From assembly GCA_935421135.1 (NCBI GenBank), contig OW285192.1, positions 14,857,001 to 14,921,000 of the forward strand: a DNA stretch of 64,000 bases, written 5' to 3'. This DNA is from Bugulina stolonifera (taxonomy: Eukaryota > Bryozoa > Gymnolaemata > Cheilostomatida > Bugulidae). Numbering within the stretch: the stretch's first letter is position 1; each line of letters opens with the position of its first letter. A program made the translations under genes and the position numbers. Shown piece by piece: positions 14,901 through 26,455 of this stretch. The notes under the pieces are model-generated. The model did not search any database. It worked only from the letters and a program-made list of their open reading frames with translations, and was not told where the DNA came from.

Positions 14901-15417
14901 AGATGGAGAGCATGATGATGGGTTGCAGTTTTACAACAGTTTAAGTAGATCCATAGCGGGTCTATCATTAGGAAGGGGATCAGAGCAGCCACCCACACTT
15001 AACGGTGTACAAAGAACAGCGACTATGAGCCCTAGTCAAGCGCCACCTGCCTATTCTGCCACACATAGAGCTACACCAGTTAGACTGCATGATATTTCAA
15101 CTCTGCCACCACGAGGGCACGAGTATGAGCCACCCACACCTTGGAGAGATGGTCAATACTATAATCCCCAGCTATTATCTGCAGCTGACTATAGTGGGTA
15201 TCCTAGCTACATGAATGAACAGTATTTAGCTGAGAATGACTGTAATGGTAAATATTCCACAGGAAGTGCCGATTCCGGGGTCCACTCAAACTCTCCCCTA
15301 CCAAGAGTGAGAACACCAACCGACTTTTCGGATCATCAAAACTCACCAAACGACCAATCTAATTACAGCCATTCATCTCTCAACAGAAAGACGGTAAAGA
15401 ACGAGACTTATGTCTAG
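8944..15417 (+). CDS. Leucine-rich-repeat single-pass membrane receptor
   Basis: Ten exons: 8944-9058, 10610-10794, 11824-11960, 12251-12409, 12612-12727, 13168-13331, 13473-13676, 13971-14174, 14541-14733 and 14903-15417. They total 1992 nt (663 residues), all GT-AG and in phase. Residues 11-36 are a signal peptide (MYNILLVALVLTQGF, then a small-residue cleavage region). A Cys-rich LRRNT follows (CEC...C, residues 43-60). About eight LRRs (residues 75-275) follow the LxxLxLxxNxL pattern, and the introns between the LRR exons fall in phase 2 or nearby within the repeats. An LRRCT carries CDC...W and two later cysteines. After a Thr-rich stalk near residues 330-345 comes one TM helix (about 371-394), then CCKRRKR. 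The 265-residue cytoplasmic tail has a PPAY WW-domain ligand (540-543), several tyrosines and a C-terminal ETYV, a class-I PDZ ligand. The long introns 1 and 2 (9059-10609, 10795-11823) show nothing else. It is likely a surface adhesion or signalling receptor; ligand unknown. I know no single orthologue with this tail. Confidence 0.88.
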
Positions 15418-16277
15418 GAATCAATAAGAATATCCGCTCTGGAGCATGCTCAATACAATCATTGACAATTTAGTGATAGTTGATAGGTTTATACTATTAC
15501 AGTGTATATAAATATAACTTCATAATTATTATAATGTATAATGATGATATTATGATATTGTATATAAGAGATTTACTAAGCACAAACTCATGCCATATTT
15601 GCACCTTGTCGATTCATGAATTATACACCTAAGAATTATTGCTAAAGAATTTCGGTAGTTTTAATAATAGTAATATTTATATCATCGTTAAATACCCTGG
15701 TGCTTTACAAGAATTTGTTTTTGTTTTTATTATCATGAATTTATTTAAATTCACAGCTGTTTTGATAGTGTTAGTAGTTATATTATAATTAGTGTCTTTT
15801 ATATACTTGTACCATACCAGTGATATTAAAAGTTTGAAAACCTTTTCACCAGGACTTAGTACTTCATATTTTTCTCTATTGTAAATTATTTTGAATACAT
15901 TTTAAACCATAGATTGAAAAGCACAATATCATTTTCCAGCTCTTGTTGTCCTATTTTTAAAAGAAGGTAGTATTTTCTACTACAATTAGATGTACTAAAG
16001 TCCATATAAGGCCTTGGAGTAAACATCACGCACTATGAATGTGATGCCAGTACCATAAATGTGGCTATATTTCAATCTAACACAAGTTGTCTCCTCTTAC
16101 TCAAGAGAGGACAACTTTTAGTTAAGCTGTGCATGTAAATAGCCCAGTCATACAAATGCAAGGATTACACGAGGAGATGTTCAAGTAGGGAATATTATTT
16201 TGAATCTTTCTTTTTATTGTGCATGCATGCTTTGTTTAGCTATACTGCTTAGTTTCATAGGAATTACATACAGAGTA
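15418..16277. other. Convergent 3' regions
   Basis: This gap holds the 3' UTR of the LRR receptor (plus) and that of the multi-pass membrane protein (minus). A degenerate member of the GTTGTCCTCTC foldback family lies at about 16086-16130. No coding sequence was seen. Confidence 0.5.
16213..16218 (-). terminator. Poly(A) signal of the multi-pass membrane gene
   Basis: AATAAA on the minus strand lies about 60 nt past the stop codon at 16278-16280. It supports the choice of a read-through last exon rather than further splicing. Confidence 0.6.
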
Positions 16278-19200
16278 CTATTTCATAATAACATAGCCCA
16301 GAATCACACATGTATAATACGATAGTCTATTTGTGTTCTTGAAGAACTTACCAATGATAAAGAGTTCAGCGAATCGTACTACGGCTAGAGAAGTCATGCG
16401 AGCAATGGCACTGTTCAACAGACTAATAGACTCCCTTATTCCCAATACATCCTACAACAGCATTCTACAGCATTGGATGTTTCTACTTGTGTTTTGTGGA
16501 CTGCAAGTGTAAAGCGTGATTGGAACAGTTTTACTATGATTTCACGTGGAGACAAAACTTACCTGCATTGCTGATTTCAGATCAGTGGAGCGTTCCTTGA
16601 GACGGGTGCCCACCGCGCTCACATAGTAGCGTAGAGTCTCACACTGGATAGAGTAGTTGAGAACCACGGCTAAGTTGATACAGTTAGTAACTGCTACTGC
16701 AACCAAGTCGAGGATAAACAAACCCCACAACCACACCGAGAATCTAGGAGATCTAAAAGACCGGAAACAAGTATAAGAGAACCAGTAAAGAACTCACTGA
16801 ACAAGAATCACCTCTTACTAGTTAGTGACCACTGAATGATCGATATAAAAATCCATAATTGGTTCATATTTTATATAACTTCATAAGTATTAGAGTATTC
16901 CTAAACAAAGTACATTGTTCAATATAACAATGGATACCAGATATTGAAGTAACATGGGGAGGTATATTTTTGTTGAGCTATATTCTACATATATATAGAA
17001 AAATGCTTCGTATTCATAATACATATAGTATAATAACTTACTCTTCATCATATAGGTGTGATATCATGTTTTCTCTCTGCATTCCAAATGTATAAACAAA
17101 GAGTCCTTGCAAACAAATACTAATTACGACCCAGACGGCACCAAACAGGAAGAAACTCCTGTAAAAGTTGAAAAACAAAACACAATGTCTGAGACTCTAT
17201 ATACATTGTAGTACGAACGAGCCTAGGGAAATTTTAATAAATAGATTAAAACGTATTTAGGCGAGGCATTTTATGAGCAAATGAAAATAAACAAGGTCAT
17301 GCATGTTATGCTAAGTCAGTTGATGTGAATACGAATGATAAATTTAACTACAAAGTACATGCATACTGCATTATTTGGAAGTTATCCTACCAAACACATG
17401 TATAGAGTACGCATGTAGCACATGCATACTTGTACGTTATACAAATAATGTACAGTCATTAATGCATACCTCAGTTTTCCGATGAGCATATTTTGTGAAA
17501 TAGTTCTTGTTTGCATATTCGCCGTCTGTAGAAATACCTACAGTGCATTATCGGAGATTTATAATCTAGCGACCATAGAGCCATCTTATATTATTACATG
17601 AGTACATCTATCTTTGTTACTACTTCTGATCTAGGTAATAAACTTGAATCAATAGAATTATGACAATACACAGCAGGATGATTTGTAGCATGACAAATTC
17701 GTCACCGAGTCTACCCAACTGAACAGCAATAAAATTATACGTATTTCAGTGCATGAATATGAAATACATGTAGCACCAGAAAATCAAAGAAAACAAGACA
17801 ATAACTAAACATGGCTATGCTTAGAGCTGACACCCAGATCAGGGATTCCAACGTATCAGATAGAACACATATATAATTACGTTACGTGCCTTCTCCATTA
17901 AAGCATATAGATGCTCATTGTCTCTTAATCTGAAGTACCATAGCCCTAGTATATAGGCAGCCAGGTGTAGCAGGTCAGGTATAATATAAGTAGTTACTAT
18001 GTGACCACAACTTGCTGTCTGATTTACAAGACTAGGGTCATCTGGTGGTGAGGGAGTAGAGTAACGAATCTCAACAGCACTCTGTCAATAACAGAAATCG
18101 TCAATAGCTTTTTGTTCAGTGCAATAATGAGCTGTAATAATATACATGTACATGTACATGTATATATATGATTAGATTACAGCAATTATAATAGTCATAT
18201 AAGCGTATAATATTGAATATTGTAGAGCCATCACCCACATAGTTGTCTTCTCTCCATGAAAGGGAATATTGGAGAAAAGATGAAGAGAGAAGACAATTCC
18301 ATATTGTTATAAAATACTTGCATGGTTGGTCATGATGAAAATCCACATAGCCTACATTGCAACACCCTTACTTATAGCTTTGAATATACATTACAGCAAT
18401 GTTTCAAACAAGCATGGCATTAAAAAACAACTGTTATATAGGCTGAAGGGACAACGCAGTGAACCACAATCCTTTTGATGCATGTTAACAGGCATATAAG
18501 ATAATGGGAAAATTTCAAACTTAGAAAATCTCTTCAAACTGTCTAATTTTATCCACGTAGTTATACTGCTAACAAACTTACCCCATTGATAATAAGAATA
18601 TCTATTTTATCTGTTGTGTTTCCATGATTAGAATGGTTTGTAGATGGTTGAAGAGTGTAGGCAGGCCTTGCCGTAGTGGAAACAGACTATAAATTGTTAT
18701 AAACAGTTTAAAAACACACCAAATTTGATTACTGTATACGCAAATTTAACAAATTACATATTTCCATTTGATTTTGTTCAAGCACAGCTTTTCAATGTGA
18801 TATGTTTCGATGCATGTATAAATATACTACTTGTTTTCAAACAGAACATATTCTGAAATGATATTGCCATAGGAACTGTATTGCTCCAACAGCAGTTAGG
18901 AATATTGCTCTTAGAATGGGAATAAACAGTATAAATGGACTACCTTGATGTCGTACTTGAGATCTAGTTTCCACTGACAGGACATGATGTCATAGACGTA
19001 GCTGTAGATAACTAACAGGAAGATAAGTAGCACATACAAAGCATTGAATGTCTTCCAACCCCAGCCTCCACCATTTCCATATATATCCTTACCGAACTGC
19101 TTCCAACCAATCTACAAGTAGATAGATCTCTTACATTTAGAACTGTTATCTGTTTGACCCAAGGTCAACTCAAGATCAATAACCTGAGTTCTAGTGACAC

Positions 19201-20428
19201 CAATGAAATATCTACAAAAGGGAGTATTTCCAAGTTTACGGAATGGTAAGCTATACACGTACAGAATCTTCGGTGGTACATTTTCGTATGTTGTGAAATT
19301 TCATTTCAGAGGAGCAATCTGACGTATTTAGTGTCAGTACTCTGTTTATATCACAAAGTAATATCTTCTGTAGTAGGTGTGTATTCTTACTGCTTTAAGG
19401 AGACGGGAATATGGAACAAGCACTCTAGTCTTGCACTTCTTCAGAGAATGCGTTGTGACGTTAAGACAAGATTGCGATCCTGATAAATTACAAAATTCTT
19501 CAATCTATAAATAAAATAATAAATTCAGATTCAGACCAAAGAGATTTAATATCATATCTAGATCTAGTGGGCTTATGGAAGAATTAAATTCTGATGCAAA
19601 AATGGTTGCAGTTTTCTAGAAAACCCATCAAGGCTGAGCAAATTGTCAATATGAGATAACTCCAAACTTGAATCTATTTGTAACCATCACATAATAGGCA
19701 TAATTCAATACGGCATTACCCAAAGAGGATGGGGAGACCTGCTGCTATCTCAAATCTTTAATAGGGCACGTCTCAAATGAATTGTACCACAGCAAAGTAT
19801 GACTATAAAACCTGTGTAGTAATATAGTCATTTGAGATTTACAAATATATATACATGTATATATTCTCCTATCACTTGTAAGATGTATTTGAACAGAAAT
19901 GTACGTACATCTACTCTGACGACACTGCTGCTAGAGAAATTAGATTCTGAAGAGCCTTGCTTTTCATCACTGTTTACTAATGACTCTGCCTGAAATATAT
20001 ATTACATCATCTCCTAATGTGGAAACGTTGAGAATACCTGTAATTACATACATTATATCGTATGTATTAAAAAACTTTCTCGTCTATCTACTGCCTGTTC
20101 TGTTAAATAAGATGGCTAAAGATATGACAGCATTCATAAATAAACGAAAGCTAGACTTACTTGAATTTAAAATTCTACCAATAGCAAAGTGTAAAAAACT
20201 ACGGTGTAAAACTGTTTCTCCATGTACGGTGTAAATATACAATGTAATACAATTACGCAATACAGCACATTGAGTCACATACTAGGGTATATGACTCCTG
20301 CACACTACCTTCTTAGACTGGCGTTCCTCGTGGGAAGTCATGTGATAACTATCAACGCTCGATGACCTTTCAGATCTCTTCTTGCTCAAAATCTTAGACG
20401 CTATCAACCTCGATGGACGTTCTGTCAT
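16278..20428 (-). CDS. Multi-pass (about 7 TM) membrane protein, unknown family
   Basis: Eleven exons, from the 5' end: 20309-20428, 19909-19989, 19391-19504, 18944-19111, 18582-18686, 17890-18081, 17644-17718, 17470-17525, 17042-17158, 16563-16752 and 16278-16451. They total 1392 nt, 463 residues. The N-terminal 105 residues are hydrophilic and Ser/Lys-rich, so probably cytosolic. TM1 lies near 127-147 (NALYVLLIFLLVIYSYVY). Next is an outer loop with N-glycosylation sequons NHS, NTT and NQT. TM2 is near 222-247, TM3 near 269-286, TM4 near 304-328 and TM5 near 350-375. An amphipathic segment or TM6 is near 420-440, and a last hydrophobic stretch lies just before the stop. Cytosolic N-terminus, glycosylated loop 1 and about seven helices recall the gustatory-receptor-like superfamily, but I see no diagnostic signature, so that is speculation. 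Intron 6 must use a GC donor (AAG|gcacgt), because the nearby GT donor gives an immediate stop. Intron 7 has a weak GTTTAT donor. Confidence 0.72.
18236..18302. repeat. Degenerate foldback MITE in intron
   Basis: The arms ttgtcttctctcc and gagagaagacaa face each other across a short purine-rich spacer, inside the intron between exons 5 and 6 of the multi-pass membrane gene. It belongs to the GTTGTCCTCTC family described at 30965-31089. Confidence 0.5.
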
Positions 20429-21314
20429 TCCAGCAGCGTGACAACACAACTCCTACATTCATGAGTTACAGTTTATACTACAGATTGAATAGATATCACT
20501 GCAAAGTAAATATAAACATGACGATAGATGATGTATGCTTACCAAATCTGAGTAAGTTAGGCTCAAATCACCAACTCCACCAACCACTTATACATCAGCC
20601 ACACTGAGTGAGACACAGAAGGCTACAGTAACTTCACCACTACCAGTTCACTGTACAAGTGTATTACTGCAACTGATAGTCTCTGAGCTCAATGTAAACT
20701 GATTTGTCCTATTGACCCGATACTTTGATAGATAACACTGTCCAGCTACTATCAACCTTCTTACATAGATATAAACAACCTAATCATAAACACAATCACT
20801 AGCTGTCTACATGCTCCAAGTGTGGATACACTGATTGTAGTATAGTATATAAATAGCTGAAGATGACAGCATGTAATGTATTACAAGTGTATGCATAATT
20901 ATGACCAGCAAAAATGTAGCTCATTTTGTAAGGGAAATTATAATAAGTTCATTATAATATTGTGATGGTAACATTATAACATGAATATACAAGTATACCA
21001 TTAGGAAGGACTACACAATACTGCTACAGATATTGTTACTTTTTCAAGAAAAGCTTGCATGTATTTTTTATATTATTGTGCTATATCAAGCACTGTTCAC
21101 ACACTGTTTAAATACTATTCATACACTTTATATACTGTTCACACAGTGTTTATACAGTACATTTACATTGTAAACTGCAACATTAATGTTGCAGGTTCTG
21201 TAACTTTTATTTAACTGACTGTATGCAGCAAAACTTCTAGTCTATCTAAAGCATTGAACATTGAACAAAAAATAATGTCATCGCAGGTTATAAAATATTT
21301 GAGTTGCTATAAGC
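20429..21314. other. Upstream region of the multi-pass membrane gene
   Basis: AT-rich sequence containing the presumed promoter and 5' UTR of the minus-strand gene ending at 20428. It includes short direct repeats of the type tactgttcacacactgtt around 21090-21150. No exon was seen. Confidence 0.4.
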
Positions 21315-21661
21315 CAATGTTCGAAGTGTGGTTATACGGGAGTATACGGCGTGTACCCACCTCAATTCTGGTGGGTACACGATCAGCAGGTGTGTACCCT
21401 CATGGTAATTGATTAGTTTTGCTGAAGACACAGCAGTTTTCACAATCGAAATAGGTTTACTGGTTGCCGAGTGACTGCTGATCACAAAATTTCCCTCTAA
21501 TCTAGCGATCGTTTGATTGATAGCAACGTGTTAGGCTAATTCCGAAATGTCAAAGTAAGTTGATGGTAGCTTGAACGAGCAACCTGCACACAAATGAACT
21601 CTTCTGCTTTACTAACAAAGTTAGTCATTGTATCAATATAGTTTCATAGGACTTGAACACA

Positions 21662-21755
21662 AAGCTATTTTTCATAATTAGAAGTTGTCCTCTCCCAATT
21701 TATCTTCCAAAAGTAGGAGAGGACAACTTCTAATTATTATCAATAGTGCCCATGC
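21662..21755. repeat. Foldback MITE (GTTGTCCTCTC family)
   Basis: The left arm ataattagaagttgtcctctc and the right arm gagaggacaacttctaattat form a hairpin with a short loop. The outer segment ends in caatagtgcccatg, matching the termini of the better copies at 30965 and 38854. Part of the left outer arm is lost. Confidence 0.75.
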
Positions 21756-21879
21756 TTGAATATGGATTCCACTTTCTCTATTTTCCAGTTTTCCGAATGC
21801 TCCAAGTCTATTGGAATTTGACTTTGAAAATTGACTGAGTGATAAATATCGGAGATAGTCATAGTTGTCTAGTTATCTT

Positions 21880-22375
21880 ACTTTGCTGGTAATAGTAGTT
21901 TAGTTAACTAATATAAATACGATCATAAAGTTATACTTAAAAAATAATATAAGTATAATAATATATTAATTATTAATATTTACATAACATAATTCAATAA
22001 TAAAAAAAGTGATAAGATAAGGATTAGATAGATAAAGTTAAAAGTATAAAATATCAATATGAATATGTTAATAAAATATAATATAAATATAAATATTTTG
22101 TTGGATTGTTAATAGAGAAGGAGTCTATATTAAATAACGTATGAATAATAACTATTAATATGTATATAAAATAAATAATTGAAGTGAATGAAATTTTTGT
22201 TGGAATTTCAATTTAATTAGATATCAGAAGGAAAATCATAATAAGATTTAAGATAATTATTTGTATTAAAAAAAATTCTCATCGGATGATTTTATTTTTA
22301 TTAAATAGATTATTTTGATGATAATTATTGTAGCTGTTTAGCAGTAGGCTTACGTCAAGTATAAATAAAATTTTG
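21880..22375. other. Extremely AT-rich island, left half
   Basis: Nearly pure A/T with taaata/ataata motifs and no gene. It resumes on the far side of the reverse-transcriptase block (24410-24640), so the retroelement appears to have landed inside an AT-rich tract. It could be decayed transposon sequence or an organelle-derived fragment. I found no mitochondrial gene in it. Confidence 0.5.
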
Positions 22376-22531
22376 CTTGCTGTCGAATTACCTGTCGATG
22401 TCATCATCACACTGGAACGCCCTAGAGGGTGGAAGGGGTGTGCCGCGTATGGTTCATGGGTTAGTCAGTTAGTGGACAGCATTCATACTATTTGAGGTAT
22501 GTGTTTGTCAGTATGGACTGAACAGGACTAT

Positions 22532-24115
22532 CTAGCCTGACTGTGTGTAGGTTGCGGTTGTAGGCCGCTCAGTTAGAACTCTTGAGTTTGTTCCAATCCT
22601 CATATCTCTTATAGTCCTTGGTAAAAAACTATTGAGATACCGGTTGCTGTTTGCCCCTACCGACCGTGGGAGCCCCAGAGACTGGGAGCGGGTCTGTACC
22701 GTTTCCACTGTTGGCTGGGCCAGTAAATCGTCATATGCCGCGCTGAGGGCAAGGTGTTGCTCTTCCTTCTCCAGAATCCGCAGTAGAAGTGCTACCCTGC
22801 GATTCTTTCTCCTCTGGTCTAGCGGTTGTAGCTCAAGCTTGATCATGGCTGCCTCAACATCTCCTCGACCTTGGATGTTAATAATAAACCGTACAGCTGC
22901 GACCTGTATCTGCTCAAGGTCAGTTATATCTTTCTTACTTGATGGATCCCACGCGGTGCTGGCATACTCCAGGTGAGGTAAACACAGAGCTTTATAGGCA
23001 ATGAGTCTTGCGCGTTCAGGGGCCCAGTATAGTGCACGCTTTATCATACCCTGTTGTCTCCTAGTAACTAGCACCTTCTTTGCAATGTGGTTGTCGAACC
23101 TGCAGTCTGACTGCAGTATCACACCTAGGTATTTAGTCGAATCATCATGGTACAGGACTGATCCATTCAGCTTGTACTCTGGTGTACTTCCAGTAGAGTT
23201 GAAGCTTATGATTTTGCTTTTAGATATGTTAAAGGACATGCCCCATTTTTCTGACCAGGCGCTAAGTGAAGCTAGGTTTTTCTGAAAACTCTGACAGTCA
23301 ACAACTGTGCATATTTCCTGGTAAACAAGAGTGTCATCTGCAAACAGAGCACATGAGCAGTCAAGGCAGTTGGGCAGATCACTTATGACGATCAGAAATA
23401 GAATCGGTCCCAGAACCGATCCCTGTGGGGCACCGGAGGTGACCGGCAATGAGTCTGAGGCATGGCCTAGTAGTACCACTCTCTGCGTACGATCTGTTAA
23501 GAAGTTTCGAATCCAGTTTAATAGGTAGTGGTCTACGTCAGCGATCTCTGAGAGCTTTCTCATAAGGAGTGCATGGGGCACCCGATCGAAAGCCTTCGCA
23601 AAGTCTAGAACAGCAGCATGTACAGTTTTGCGGTTGTCAATACCGTGGAGAATATCATGCATTGTTGCGCAGATTTGTGTCTCACAGGACAGACCTCTTC
23701 TAAATCCATGCTGTCTATTGTTCAACTTAGTGTTGACTTTTTCCAGTAGGTCTCTTAGTACAAGGTGCTCCAATATTTCGCATGGTATGCTTGTCAGCGA
23801 GATCGGTCGGTAGTTGTTGACACCTGATTTATGGAGTGGTGACACATTCGCTGTCTTCCATTCAGTGGGGAGTTTACCAGTTTTGAGAGACACCTGAAAG
23901 ATGCTACTCAAACAAGCAGCAGTCTGTGCAATGTCTATACTGAGGTCAGCTTTGCGCAGGCCATCTGGACCTGGGGCCTTACCAGATTTTAGACTCTGTA
24001 TTAACTTCATAACACCGGAGTTAGACACGTCAGGAACGTCTGTGTGTGTCTGGTGGTGTTGTGGCGTGAGCTGGTGATCTGTGGTGAATTGTTTGTGAAA
24101 GTGACTATTGAGCAT
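22532..24115 (-). mobile_element. Non-LTR retrotransposon reverse transcriptase (5'-truncated)
   Basis: This open frame of 527 residues reads, in order: GKAPGPDGL (residues 45-53), the YRPISLTSIPCEILE block, QHGFRRGLSCETQ, AVLDFAKAFDRVPH (catalytic Asp of motif A), GAPQGSVLGPILFL (motif B), the catalytic FADD box in ALFADDTLVY, and the downstream TKYLGVIL block and thumb. This is the arrangement of CR1/Jockey/L2-like LINE reverse transcriptases. No apurinic endonuclease domain precedes it. Upstream, 24116-24400 still matches the linker (FYRHLKG and similar) but in shifted frames, so the copy is truncated and frameshifted, though its RT frame is intact. Base composition is far more GC-rich than the AT-rich island on both sides, in keeping with recent insertion. 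The clade assignment is tentative. Confidence 0.9.
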
Positions 24116-24405
24116 GTCTGCGCACTCCTTAGGATGAGATGTGAGCTGTCCGTTCTGTGTAGCAAGTCTTATCTTTTTTGCGAGCGAGTCGTGCCCTTCA
24201 GGTGTCTGTAGAATGGTCTGCTATTACCTTCTTGAAGTGGTTTGCAGATACGCTTCTCAACATACTGCTTCTTCATTTGTTTGTTTCTTAGTAGATCTGC
24301 GGTGCGCTGCTGCCATTTGTTGGTCGAAAGCATCTTCACTTTCCTTGTACTTGTTGTAGAGCTTTCTTTGCTTGCAGATTGTCACAAGAGCAAAAGTCGA
24401 TATTC
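24116..24405 (-). pseudogene. Frameshifted upstream part of the LINE ORF2
   Basis: Minus-strand reading gives coding-like peptides (CKQRKLYNKYKESEDAF, then QMKKQYVEKRICKPLQ and FYRHLKG) in successive different frames, leading into the intact RT frame. At least two frameshifts are needed. The element seems to end near 24405, where the AT-rich DNA resumes, meaning 5' truncation on integration. Confidence 0.6.
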
Positions 24406-24934
24406 CATAAATAAAAATATAAAATAGAAATGCATCGTTTTTATAGAATAAGGAATTAGATTTATAATTAATTTATATTTATTAGATAAGTTATTGTAAA
24501 TGATCATTATGACTATTGCATCAAATATTTAATGTAAATAATATAACAATTATTATATTATTTTAATATAAAATATTTTAATATAATCTTATTATAATGT
24601 TGATACTTTTATTTTAGAATGGCTATGTATAACATTTGTCTTTGCACATAGTATTGAATTGAATCAGCTAAAAGTGTTGCTCTACTATTGCAAAATACTT
24701 CAAGTTTAGTAAGTGAGGCAAAGGGTGAGGTTATGACAGATTCACAGAGAGTTAGGAAGAATCCTGTCGTTGTTTAGTCTAGATGGTACTACTAGAAACA
24801 TGTATTTTGGTTGAGCTTGAGCTGGTTGACTAGAATTAAGTAATTGTTTTGTTTGTATTCTCTATTTTCGTTGTATTGAGGACTGAGGTGATTCTTTGCT
24901 TTCAGAAGTCCAAAAAAGACCACAGGTAATGAAG

Positions 24935-25060
24935 TTGCATGCTGCCTATTAGTGTACTTGTACTTGCATGCTGCCTATTAGTGTGCCTGCATGCTGCCTA
25001 TTAGTGTACTTGCATGCTGCCTATCAGTGTACTTTCATGCTTCCTATTAACCTACATGCA
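24935..25060 (+). repeat. Short tandem repeat, unit about 23-25 bp
   Basis: About five imperfect copies of tgcatgctgcctattagtgt followed by acttg or a variant. No coding potential was seen. Confidence 0.8.
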
Positions 25061-25476
25061 TGATAGTTTGTTGAGTATTTTAGGTAGTTGAATAGTCTCT
25101 TTTAAGCAAGACTATATTTCATGTTCAAGTGGTTATTGGGAAAAGTATAAGGTCATTTTTGACTCAGATGTTAGTTTACATTGAACTTACTGTTGGTATG
25201 ATTTGATAATTCTTGCTAAGGTTATGTTCAGCCATGGATTTAACTTTGATGTCAGTTTTTACTGAATTACTAAAATGAAAAAAAAGTTATGCTCTGGTGG
25301 GATTTGAACTCAAGGCCATATGGTCAACACCAACTGTTTGGGGAAAACTAGCTATTAGAATGAGGGTACACGCCTGCTGGCCGTATAACCACTCAAATTG
25401 AGGTGGGTACACACCGTATACTACCACATAACCACCTTCGAATACTGATGGGTACCCATTAGCTGTCAACCATAAT

Positions 25477-25552
25477 TGGAAATTGTCCTCCCATGTTTTG
25501 TCTTGCTGAGATGGAGAGAACAACTTCTAATTATGATCTGCAGCTTCTGAGT
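25477..25552. repeat. Degenerate foldback MITE
   Basis: Left arm ttggaaattgtcctccca and right arm gagagaacaacttctaatta belong to the GTTGTCCTCTC family. It lies close to the right end of the composite hAT-like region, mirroring the copy near its left end at 21662. Confidence 0.55.
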
Positions 25553-26029
25553 GACCAATGTACCACCCTTTAGGAAAGGCCATAAGATTGCAGGTACCGT
25601 GTACCCACCTCATTTGTTCCACTTCGAACACTGATTGTAACCGCTCTGTAGCGCTCACCTGGTATAGTATTTACTATTTCACTTTTCTCCATTTACTGTA
25701 AATGTTCCCATAACGCCACAACTTGATGTTCCAAGAGTTTAAACTCATCTTATCGCCATGTACATTGTATAAGGCAGCTGTTGTACTGTAGGCTTACAAT
25801 TATTATACATGTATATATAAAGAGTGAGGTCCAGCTGTCATCATGCATTTAGAATAGAAGACAAGAGAGTACTATGTTTGGACAGGGTGGCCAATCTATA
25901 CTTGATACTATCTCTTGACCTCCTGTTTATAGGAATACTGTGGTCTACACAAATCGACAAACCGTAAACCTTGGAGAGCTCATTATTTGTATTAATTTCA
26001 AGATTGTAAGAGTTCAGTTTTCACATGGT

Positions 26030-26455
26030 TCAGTCTACATGGTTACAAGGACCTCTGCACCATGTCTAGTTAATATGATACCATACTCTACTAAATGCTA
26101 AATATACAAATGTACAAGTCAGTCATATAGAAATGACTGAGTGAGTGTTATTAGTGTGTGCAGATGTACAGGCTGACTAATAGATGACTCATCAGCTACA
26201 GGTCAGCGAGCACAATACAAATAGTCAGGAATAATGACATCAGCAGGTACCCAAAATCTGCTTGGGTTATAGTTTGATATAAAGTTTTTGCTTTTACATT
26301 GTAGAAACGGAATGCAGGGCAACTGACTCCATCAATTCAAAAGACAAGTGCACACCGGGGAGTATAAATATGGTCCCAGATGGTGCATCACTGAAATATC
26401 CGTAGCATTTCATTCCAGATGTTATCATTCCCTAAACAGCTACCAGACAGGTCGA
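26030..26455. repeat. Local segmental duplication, copy A
   Basis: It shares long near-identical blocks with 30335-30845, including gtcagtcatatagaaatgac, the ggtcagcgagcacaatacaa region and the gactccatcaattcaaaaga to cattccagatgtt block. The last block also matches 32990-33255. No open frame is preserved across the copies, so it is read as non-coding or dead sequence rather than exons. Confidence 0.75.

Larger units (their letters stand above)
21315..25633. mobile_element. Composite or nested hAT-like region with long inverted ends
   Basis: The left end (21315) begins CAATGTTCGAAGTG and continues about 85 nt into gtgtacccacctcaatt and gtgtaccctcat motifs. A near-mirror of this long end closes at 25447 (reverse complement begins CAGTATTCGAAGG). 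A second, different end closes at 25633 (reverse complement CAGTGTTCGAAGTGG). The same two end types bound the compact copies at 33763-34260 and 55115-55328, so this is the same family enlarged by insertions, including a reverse transcriptase and foldback MITEs. The clean copy at 55115 has an 8-bp target duplication, typical of hAT elements. No target duplication is visible here, and no transposase is seen. Confidence 0.55.

Noticed and set aside
22632..24427. Several plus-strand frames of 60-114 codons
   Set aside because: Antisense shadows of the reverse transcriptase.
25280..25330. tRNA T-arm-like sequence (reverse complement GAGTTCAAATCCCACC)
   Set aside because: No A box or cloverleaf around it. 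A similar sequence occurs inside the 55115 MITE, so it is a MITE interior, not a tRNA gene.
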